A stretch of 64,000 bases of DNA from Bin87 sp965116785 (lineage in GTDB: Bacteria > Chloroflexota > Dehalococcoidia > Lucifugimonadales > UBA3495): the NCBI GenBank assembly GCA_965116785.1, contig OZ220731.1, forward strand, positions 4,237,395 to 4,301,394. The letters run 5' to 3'. Shown in pieces: positions 38,901 to 47,300 of this stretch (position 1 is the stretch's first letter; the number at the start of each line of letters is the position of its first letter). The translations under genes were made by a program, and so were the position numbers. The notes beneath the pieces are model-generated. The model had not been told where the DNA came from and did no database searches. It saw nothing but the letters and a program-made list of their open reading frames with translations.

Positions 38901-41106
38901 CCTCGGCCACGGAGAAATCGTAGGCCGAATGGCCGAAGGCGGGCGCGGAGTTGGCTGGCGGCGCATTCAACCGGAAGCGCAGGTAGTAACCGGTCTGACC
39001 GTCCTCCATGGCCTTCACTTTGATGTAGTACGTTCCGGCTTCGATGGTGGTCTGCAACCACTCGACGGTCTGGTCCCGGCCGGGGTCGGCCGGCGGCCGC
39101 GACTGGATGATGGCGTTCCCGTCGGCGTCCTCCAGCCAGGAGTCCAGGTCGATGGTCTGGTCCCGGACACCCAGGCCCAGCTCGTAGCGCCCGTCCGTGG
39201 TGAAGCTGTAGTAGTCCACCGGGTCGCCGACGGCCCGGTCCAGGGACTTGTTGTAGAAGAACTGCCGTCCCATGGACGGGGACTGTGCGCCCAGGGACAC
39301 GGCGCCTTGGCGGGTGCCGTCCGGGTCCGGGGCCAGCGTGTCCACGTCCACCGTGGCCGACGGCTCGCTCAGTTCGAGCGCAGACTTCACCGCCACCAGG
39401 TGATACGCGTAGGCCGTCTCCGGGTCCACCACCGTGTCGACGTAGGTGGTGGCGTCTCCGTCGGGGAAGCCCCAGGGTATGAAGTCCTCCGGCGGGTCGG
39501 CGTCCCGCACCTTGCGGTAAACCATGTACCCGGCCAGGGTCTGCGCCGGAGCCGTCCAGGTGAGTGTCACCGACGCGCTGGTCGCCGTGGCCTGCAGGCC
39601 GGTGGGCGGGTCCGGCGGAACGCTCTCCGCCACGTCGGTCACCGTGACGTTCACCGTGGCGGTGTCCGTGCCGCCGTTGCCGTCGTCGGCCTGCACCGTC
39701 AGCGCGTAGGACGGCGTTGTAGCATGGTCCAGCGCTCCCGCCGTGGTGACGGCGCCGCTGCTGCCGTCGATGGCGAACTTGCCGTCGCCGTTGCCCGACT
39801 CGATGCTGTAGGTCAGCCCGTCGCTGTCCGCGTCGCTTGCAGAGACGGTTCCCACGGCGGTGCCGTTTGCCGCGTCTTCTGCCACCGAGAAGTTGTAGGT
39901 CGCGCTGCCGAACTGCGGCGAACGGTTGGCCTGGGTGACCGTGAAGGACATTTCCAGGGTTCCCAACTCGTCGCCGCCGAGATTGCTGTTCGCGTAGGCC
40001 GTGGCCGTCAGGGTGTAGCTGCCCGCGGGCAGGGTATCGCCGTTGAGGTCGTCTGCGCCGCCGTCTCCGTACAGCGAGTAGGGCGCCAGGTTCTCCGTCC
40101 GCGAGACCGTCTTGGCCCCGCTCAGTGCCAGTCGGACGCTGCCGATGTTGGCGTTTGCATCCACGTCCGCCCGGATGCCGTAGCTGCCGCCGTCGGGATC
40201 GGCCAATTCCACGCTCGCGCCGTCGGTCAGCGCCGCCAGCATGGTCTGATCCGATGCGTCCACCAGGGTGAAACCGGTCAGCGGGCCGGGCGACGTCTCC
40301 TCCACGTCGGTCACGGTGACATTGACCGTGGCGGTGGCCGTGCCGCCGTTGCCGTCGTCGGCCTGCACCGTCAGCGCGTAGGACGGCGTTGTAGCATGGT
40401 CCAGCGCTCCCGTCGTGGTGATGGCGCCGCTGCTGCCATCCATGGCGAACTTGCCGTCGCCGTTGCCGGTCTCGATGCTGTAGGTCAGGCCGTCGTCGTC
40501 AGCATCCGTCGCCGACACGCTGCCCACGGCGGTTCCCGTGGCCGCGTCTTCCGCCACCGAGAAGCTGTACGTCGCGCTGCCGAAGGTCGGCGCGCGGTTC
40601 GCCCTGCTGACGGTGAACGACACTTCCAGCGTCCCCAATTCGTCGCCGCCCAGGCGACTCTCGGCGTAGGCCGTTGCGGTCAGGGTGTAGCTGCCCGCCG
40701 GCAGAGGCTCGCCGTCCAGCGCGTCCGCGCCGCCGTCGCCGTACAGCGAGTAGGGCGCCAGGTTCTCCGTCCTGGGGCCGACTGACTTGGCGCCGCTCAA
40801 CTCCAGGCTGACGCTGCCCACGCTCTCGCCGTCGGCCAGGTCCGCGCGGATGCCGTAGCTGCCGCCGTTCGGGTCCGCCAGTTCCACGCTCACGCCGTCG
40901 CTGAGGGTCGCCAGTTCCGTCTGGTCCGAGGCGTCCACCAGGGTGAAGCCCGCCAGGGGGTCCGCTCCCGGTTCCTGGGCCAGCGCCGGCAGGGCGTAGA
41001 GCAGCACCAGCGCCACCGCAACGGCCGCCACCAAGCCAATTGCCGCCATGGCCGACGGCCTGGCGTTGCGAGCTTTCACCGTTCCGTTGCTGGTCTGCGC
41101 TGCCAT
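35923..41106 (-). CDS. P6: giant secreted Fn3/PPC/cadherin protein
   Basis: 1727 aa; ATG at 41106 (MAAQTSNGTV...), signal peptide about 1-43 ending ALPALAQ. Order: LVDASDQ module, cadherin, module, cadherin, Fn3 (PPTGLQATATSASVTLTW), PPC-like domain (YYSFTTDGRYELGLGV), cadherin, a diverged module (GFTLLDASDQSVLATL), Fn3, two PPC-like regions (one with DNYSVTLEDAYDQHTLGI) and about three C-terminal Fn3 repeats. The protein ends QYRPDSD. It is paired with P3 as the Fn3/PPC subtype; the N-terminal ~490 codons align gap-free. Just downstream (35760-35890) is a short out-of-frame stretch resembling the usual C-terminal cadherin-like domain, suggesting a past C-terminal exchange. Confidence 0.87.
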   Translation of the reverse strand: MAAQTSNGTVKARNARPSAMAAIGLVAAVAVALVLLYALPALAQEPGADPLAGFTLVDASDQTELATLSDGVSVELADPNGGSYGIRADLADGESVGSVSLELSGAKSVGPRTENLAPYSLYGDGGADALDGEPLPAGSYTLTATAYAESRLGGDELGTLEVSFTVSRANRAPTFGSATYSFSVAEDAATGTAVGSVSATDADDDGLTYSIETGNGDGKFAMDGSSGAITTTGALDHATTPSYALTVQADDGNGGTATATVNVTVTDVEETSPGPLTGFTLVDASDQTMLAALTDGASVELADPDGGSYGIRADVDANANIGSVRLALSGAKTVSRTENLAPYSLYGDGGADDLNGDTLPAGSYTLTATAYANSNLGGDELGTLEMSFTVTQANRSPQFGSATYNFSVAEDAANGTAVGTVSASDADSDGLTYSIESGNGDGKFAIDGSSGAVTTAGALDHATTPSYALTVQADDGNGGTDTATVNVTVTDVAESVPPDPPTGLQATATSASVTLTWTAPAQTLAGYMVYRKVRDADPPEDFIPWGFPDGDATTYVDTVVDPETAYAYHLVAVKSALELSEPSATVDVDTLAPDPDGTRQGAVSLGAQSPSMGRQFFYNKSLDRAVGDPVDYYSFTTDGRYELGLGVRDQTIDLDSWLEDADGNAIIQSRPPADPGRDQTVEWLQTTIEAGTYYIKVKAMEDGQTGYYLRFRLNAPPANSAPAFGHSAYDFSVAEDVGVGAILGRVLASDADSGDTLTYSITAGNGDGRFAIAGAGDITVAAALDYETETAYTLTMQADDGNGATATTTVNVTVANVVDPFDGFTLLDASDQSVLATLTEGATVGLDDPDEGSYALRAHVSAGSEGAAVGSVQLELDGPKTVSRTLDQAPYSLYGHDGSGYLSGGALPAGSYTLTATAYSESDLGGDELASLNVSFTVAKQEPPVPPSPPALAARHDRVLVSWLLPTQPATVTVEAMELLRDGLVVASPGWQRDVTNYQYVDTDVMPEATYAYQLRMTAVGETLLGTVVEATTSSPPANEPVHPLLLAMDDRDADPSGATPLNAPVVGGEAHQMATAQAQAIIAAQGGGNAEWAQANGLTWALATTTQTGNLATTSGDMEDNYSVTLEDAYDQHTLGIKVTGLGASITVKVTDSDGAVVGQGANGAADSVTLDTLTLPYGTYNIELRLAENKATSYTLSYELDALDPWADLRGKAEVFDWYRVDGTWGRQGFFWQLGWPPEGWDRAFTVRKFGYFLGSDRDGYTPSDPVIYHTFDLDAERAVMVYGSGGPADKWHRDVYITLEDSDGRTVARGRRPELNRQVLTETIGSGTYYSRVEWTQYDDRCRDLDFFLANKGVGGICRSVNMRSALWTWPPPDDPDKSPDIKVSYDVPNHAAPKLITPPDDPQADNRFTPIQSRHTIDYARLTWELPRLGGGVTISSYTLQRNDEGDGGAWVDLHSSDTPFTAYTDRTVQPYAYYYYRLKLQTSDGEVRSPAYVSANPRFTHVGEVYIKEIAKDSVTIAWHPVQDIAAIDGYHIYDRAGTIENHTLVATVGPGVTEYTHENLPYSPWFYSYKVVPFKSDQRGQGSFEATAFVVDHPDLREKRDGYYRDAAMAPWTAGMVYDKTPRGDVWVRWGLSPGNAVPTGYQIRRTTSRGGKVVNVEIIDVPGKHSGDYVDREFPWGMQYYEVRAVNEYGYGGWGFATCWPEDGLMYFNYNGSQYRPDSD
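39635..40585. repeat. 951-bp segment shared with P3 (24771-25721)
   Basis: Counterpart of the P3 segment at constant offset; see 24771-25721. Confidence 0.8.
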
Positions 41107-41178
41107 GATGCCACGTATCCCTCGCTGATTTTCGTTATGATGATCGTGTATACAGAACGGTTACGGCCATAATTGGCT

Positions 41179-41241
41179 GTAATATAACGGAAATAGACGC
41201 TCATTTATATGGCATATTTATTTAATCATATATGTTCTATA
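41179..41241 (-). promoter_or_regulatory. P6 promoter region (diverged)
   Basis: GTAATATAACGGAAA at 41179-41193, 73 bp upstream of the start. An ATATATGTTCTATA sequence from about 41228 is a weak match to box 2 with 48 instead of 41 bp spacing. Confidence 0.4.
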
Positions 41242-41300
41242 GTGTTAATATCGTGTTGAATTACCGCCGCCAGGAGGAACCGGGCGCGGTGAACGACAAA

Positions 41301-41339
41301 GGGCGGCCGCTCGGGGAGAATGCCCCCGAGCGGCCGCCC
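41301..41339 (-). terminator. Strong hairpin terminator of P7
   Basis: 16-bp perfect stem beginning GGGCGGCCGCTCGGGG with a 7-nt loop, 20 bp past the P7 stop, followed in transcript sense by TTTGTCGTT. Confidence 0.75.
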
Positions 41340-41359
41340 AGCACGGAATTGAGAGTTCC

Positions 41360-44300
41360 CTACTCAGCAGTGGTGACCGTTATGCGCTCCTCCTCGCCCC
41401 GGGTATCGTCCTCCAGGACCGCGTACACTCCGAAGCTGTAGGTCGTGCCCGGCTGCAGGCCCGCGGTGGAGTAATCCCGGCCGTCCGTCCTCTCGCCCGG
41501 CAGCGTCAGCGAAACGTTGGAGGATCGCAACTCGTTGCCGTCCTCGTCGTACCGGATGACCACGTAGTGGTCCAGCGGGGAGGGCGCGTCCTGGGGAGCT
41601 TCCCAGCTCAGCGTGACGGAAGCGCGACTTACGCTCGACGCGCGCAGGTTGAGCACCGCCGCGCCGGACACCGTGCCTCCCGGCATCTCCACGGTGATGA
41701 CGTCGGAGTTGGGCGTCTGGTCGCCTTCACAGGTCGGCTCGTAGCAGCCCACGATGAAAATGTCGTACTCTGCTCCCGCCTCGATGAAGTCGCCCGTCAG
41801 CATGTACTTGATGCGGTCTTCGGTTTCCGTAACGTCGGACTTCGACGGGTTGGCGACCTGCCGGGGCGAGTCCGTGCCGCCGGTGTAGATCAGATACCCG
41901 TCGATCTCGTCATGGCGATGGTGGTAGGCCCAGGACAGCTCTATCCGGCCCTCGGAAGCTGCGCCGTAAAGCTCCAACGGCGGGTTCGAGGGCATCATCA
42001 CGTAGACGACGTTGGAGTACGGCGTCTTGTGCCCGCTGCACTCCCGGTCGTAGCAGCCCCTGACGGAGACACCGTGCTCCCTGCCCGCCTCCAGGAAGTC
42101 CCCGGTCAGCGTGTACGCGACGGTGTCCGTGTCCACCGTGACTTCCGATTTCAGTGGGCTGGCGACCCCCCGGGACGAGCCCGGCGGAATGCTGAGTTGG
42201 ACCAAATATCGTTCCAGCTCGTCGTGACGGCTGTGCCGGTTCCAGGAGAGATCGATGCTGCCATCGACGAATGCCCCGGACAGGCTCAGGGGTTCGCCCA
42301 GGGATCCGGGAGTGTGATCCACGAAGGCATACCCGGATCTGTCCGAAGACCCGTCCGGGCTCTGCGCGACCACCCGGTAGAAGTAGTGGCCGGTCCCCGA
42401 GGCGCTGTTGTCCGTGTAAGTCGTGACGTTGTCCACGGTATCAATCCGGGTGTAGGTGGCTCCGTGATCGGGCGGCGTGCTGGGGTCGCCGTCATCCGCG
42501 GGGGCATCGGCCCTGAGAATGAAGTACCGTTGCACGCTGGTGTCCAGGTTGGGGTTCGGGATGGGCATCACCGGCGATAGAGGCGTACCGTCGGGGAACA
42601 GCCGGGGCGGCTCCCAGGCCAGCTTGACCGGGCCCAGGGGGCCGTTCAAGGTTCGCCACGCCCGGAGGTCCCGGGGGCGGTTCGGGCCGAGCACCCTATG
42701 CGTGATCGGGCGAGTGAGATCGCCCGCGAAGGGCGCGTCGCCGGGAGCAACGGCCACCGCGCGCAGGGCGAACTCGTACGTTTCGCCCACCGGCAGCCTC
42801 TGGACCGTCAACGGACTCCTGTCAGCAGTCCCTTCGTAAATCCGGGTCTGCGCCAGGAACTTCCAGTCGTCTTCGGAGCCGCCCGGGTTCCGCACCAGGA
42901 TATCGTACCTCACCCTTTGGGCATTGCCGGGCTGGCTGATGTTGCGCCAGCGGAACGTGGTCTTGCCCTGCTCACTGGTCACCGAGAAATTGTCCGCCAC
43001 CTCCGGTTCGGGCAGATCGTCGTCGATGATGGTGAGGAATACGTCGGCGGGGCCGAGCACCCCGGCGCTGTTGGCGGCCGACCCGCGGATCCTGATCCTC
43101 CGGGTATCGGCCACTCGGTCGTTGTCCACCGCCGTTACGGTCAGGGTACCCGAGTGGGTCTTCTGGCCGGCTGGGATGGTCAGCGTGGTGGAGTCGAGGC
43201 TCGCATACCTGGCATGATCCAGCGAGACGGTGATCCTGGTGTCGTGGAGGGAGAGTATGTCCTGGAGCGCAATGATGGCGGCCGTGCCCCCGTTCTCCGA
43301 GATGCTGTCCGGGACCACGAACAGCGTGACCGTGGGCATCGTGCCGGCCGGCGTTTCGTCGTCGGTTACGGTGAGCGTGATATCGGCGGGGCCCTGCACC
43401 CCTTCGCTGTTGACGGCCGACCCGCGGATCGTCACCCGGCGCGGGCCGTCGGCGACGTCGTTGTCCACGCCGGTGACCCGCACGCTCCCCGTGCTGGCGG
43501 TGGCCTCCGCCGCGATGGTCACCGTGTCCCCGGTCAGCGTCACGTCGCCGGAGGTCACGGACACGGTTATGACGGTCTCCGCGGTGGACGGCTGGTTGAG
43601 GCTGGCCGTGACGGTGGCGACGCCCCCGTTCTCCGAGATGCTGCGCGGCGACACCGCCAGCGTCACCGTGTGCGGCCGGCTCATGGCGTGAAGCTCACGG
43701 CCGCGGCCGGCGAGGGAGAACCACATCGTGTTCCCGTCCGACCACGTCCCCGCTGAGGCAAGTCGGGTTGGGGACAGGTCCAGCGTGAGGTCCCGGGCGG
43801 ACACGCCGGTCCCGTCCCGGACGCGGTAGGCGTAGAGCTTGCGGTCCGCCTGATCGGCAACCCACATGGTCGTGCCGTCGGACCAGACCCCGGCGGGGTC
43901 CTCGTTGTCGCGGTGCAGGTTGAACTCCTTGCTCCGGTCCCGGTCGCCGTGTCCGACCTCGCCCGGGTTCATCCGGTAGGCGTACATCCGGTCGTCCTCG
44001 GTGTCGGCGACCCACATGGTGACGCCGTCGGACCATATCCCCGCGGGCCTGCGGTTCGTCGCCGCGGCCAGGCCGTCGAAGTCCAGCTCCCGGGCGCGCT
44101 CGAACTCCTCCACCGGCGCGGTCTCGTCGTCCCGCACAACCAGGCGCGCGGCCGCGGGCCCGGTCACGCCCTCGGTGTTGGTCGCCGCCCCGCTCACCGT
44201 CACGAACCGGCTGCCGGTGAAGATATCGTCGTCCACGCCGGCGAGGATCACGTTTCCCGTGCTGGCGATGGCCTGCGCCGCGATGGTCAGCGTGCTCCCG

Positions 44301-47300
44301 GTCTGCGACACGGCGTCGGAGGACGCGGACACGGTGACCGTGGTGGCCGCGGTGGACGGCCGGTTGAGTTTGGCGGTCACCCTGGCCGCGCCGCCGTTCT
44401 CCGAGATGCTGCCTGGCGTCACCGCCAGCGTCACCTTGAGGGGCGCGGTCAAGTCAGTGTAGGCTAACAGTTTGCGGCCGTCGTATTCGGCGACCCACAT
44501 GGTAGTGCCGTCGGACCAGATGCCGCTCGCAGAGTTGTTGTCGCCGTGCAGGGCAAGCTCCCTGGAGGCGTCCCGCGACCCGTCGGACAACGTGTAAGCG
44601 TACAGCTTGGCGTCGGTGTTGTCCAACACCCAGACCGTGACGCCGTCGGACCAGACGCCTGCGGCGTTGCCGTTGTTGCCGTGCAGGTCGAACTCCCGGG
44701 ACATATCCCGTTCGCCGTGGTCGGACCCGCCGGGGTTCATCCGGTAGGCGTACAACTTGTCGTCTTCAAAGTCCGCCACCCATATGGTCTCGCCATCGGA
44801 CCAGATGCCTGCGATCGACCGGGTATTGGCGTGCAGATCGATCTCCTTGCCACTGTCCCGTTCGCCGTGGTCGGACCCGCCGGGGTTCATCCGGTAGGCG
44901 TACAGCTTGTCGTCTTCAAAGTCCGCCACCCATATGGTCTCGCCATCGGACCAGATGCCTGCGATCGACCGGTTATTGCCGTGCAGGTTGAACCCCTTGC
45001 CCGTGTCCCGGTCGCCGTGGCCGGATCCGCCGGGATTCATCCGGTAGGCGTACAGCTCGTCGTCCCTAAGGTCGCCGACCCACATGGTAGTGCCGTCGGA
45101 CCAAATGCTTTCGAGGCCGGTTTCTGTGGCCGCGACCAGGCCGTTGAAGTCGAGGGGGCCGTTGCGCTGGAAGTTCTCCACCGGCACGGTCTCGTCTTCC
45201 AGCACGACGAGGCGCACGTCCGCGGGCCCCTCTGCGCCATCGGCGTTGGCCGCCGCGCCGCTCACCGTTACGTACCGGCTGCCCGTGAAGGCGTCGTCGT
45301 CCACGCCGACGAGGACCACCGAACCGACGCTGGTGGTGTCGCCGGCCGGGATGGTGAGCGTGCTTCCGGCCAGGAAGACGGCGTCGGAGGACGCGGACAC
45401 GGTGACGGTGGTCGCCTCGGTGGACGGCCAGTTCAGGGTGGCCCGGACGACGGCGGCGCCGCCGTGCTCCGAGATGCCCCGCTGCGACAGCTCCAGCGTG
45501 ACCGTGGGCGGCGGGAGGATCCCGTAGGCGAGCAGCTTGTTTTCGGTGTTGTCCCCCACCCACAGGGCAGTGCCGTCGTACCAGATGGTGCGCGGAGCGT
45601 CATTGTCGCTGTGCAGGGCCAGGTCCCTGGACGTGTCCCGCGTCCCGCCGGAAAGCGTGTAAGCTTCCAGTTTGTCATGCAGGGCGTTCACCACCCAGAT
45701 GGTCTCGCCGTCCGACCAGACGCCGGCGAGTTCGCCCTGGCCGGCGTCCAGGGTCAAATCCTTGTCCGCGTCCCGGTCGCCGTGGCCGTCGCCGCCCGGG
45801 TTCATCTTGTAGGCGTACAGCCTGACGTTAAAGTTGTCCAAGATCCAAAGGGTGACTCCGTCGGACCACATGTCTTGATAGTTGGCGTGGGTGGACACGG
45901 TGATGTCCTTGGCTGGGTCCCGGTCGCCGTGGCCGGGACCCCCCGGGTTCATCTTGTAGGCAATGATCTTGTCTAGAAAACTGCTCATTACCCAGACGGT
46001 CTCGCCGTCGGACCATATGGAATCCTGAAGTCGATTACCGCCGGGCAGGTCGAACTCCTTGCCCTCGTCCCGATCGCCGTGTCCGGAACCGCCGGGATTC
46101 ATCCGGTAGGCGTACATCCGGTCGTCTACGGCGTCGCAGACCCACATGGTGGTGCCGTCGGAAAAGAATCCGACGGTGTTGTTGTTCATGGCCGCATCCA
46201 GGCCGTCGAAGTCGAGGGCGCTCCAGCGCCCGAAGTCCTGCACCGGCACGGTCTCGTCGTCCCTCACCACCAGGCGCGCGTCGGCCGGCTGGGTCACGCC
46301 CTCGGTGTTGACGGCTGTGCCGCTGACCGCGACGAACCGGTTGCCCGTGAAGACGTCGTCGTTCACCGCGGTCAGCGTCACCGTGTCCGTGGTGGTGGTG
46401 TCGCCGGTCGCGATGGTGAGCGTGCTTCCTCTTTGCGAAACGGCGTTGGAGGAGGCGGACACGGTGATGACGGTGTCCTCGGCGGACGACATGTCCAGGG
46501 TGGCCGTGACGGTGGTCGTGCCGCCATTCTCCGATACGGCCCGGTCCGTCAGCTTCAGCGTGACCGTGGGCAACGGGTCCCCGTAGGCGTACAGCTTGTC
46601 GTCTTCGTGGTCCGCCACCCACAGGGCCGTGCCGTCGGACCAGATGCCATAGGCATTGCCGTTGAGGATGTGCAGGCTGAGCTCACTGGACTCGGCCCGC
46701 ATCCCGCCGGACAGCGTGTAAGCGTACAGCTGGTCATCCTCGTAGTCCGCGACCCAGATGGTCTCGCCGTCCGACCAGACGCCGGCGGGGAAATAGTTGC
46801 CGGAGCCCAGGCTGAACTCCTTGGCACTGTCCCGTTCGCCGTGGCCGGCGCCGCCAGGATTCATCCTGTACGCGTACAGCTTCAAGTTATCGACATCCAC
46901 CACCCAGACGGTCTCGCCGTCGGACCAGATGCCTGCAACATGGCTGTTGTTGGTGTGCAGGGTGATGTCCTTGGCCGTGTCCCGGTCGCCGTGGCCTGGA
47001 CCGCCCGGGTTCATCCGGTAGGCGAAGAGTTTGTCCCGTGCTGGGTCGGCCACCCAGACGGTCTCGCCGTCGGACCATACGCCGGAGGGGCTAGTGTTGG
47101 CGGGGTCCAGGTTGAACTCCTTGGACTGGTCCCGGTCGCCGTGTCCTGCCTCTCCGGGGTTCATCCGGTAGGCGTACAGCCTGTGGTCTACGGCGTCGGC
47201 CACCCAGACGGTGACGCCGTCGGACCAGATTCCGGGCGGGTCGGTGTTCGTGGCCGCGGCCAGGCCGTCGAAGTCGAGATCGCTCCGGTACTCGAAGTCC

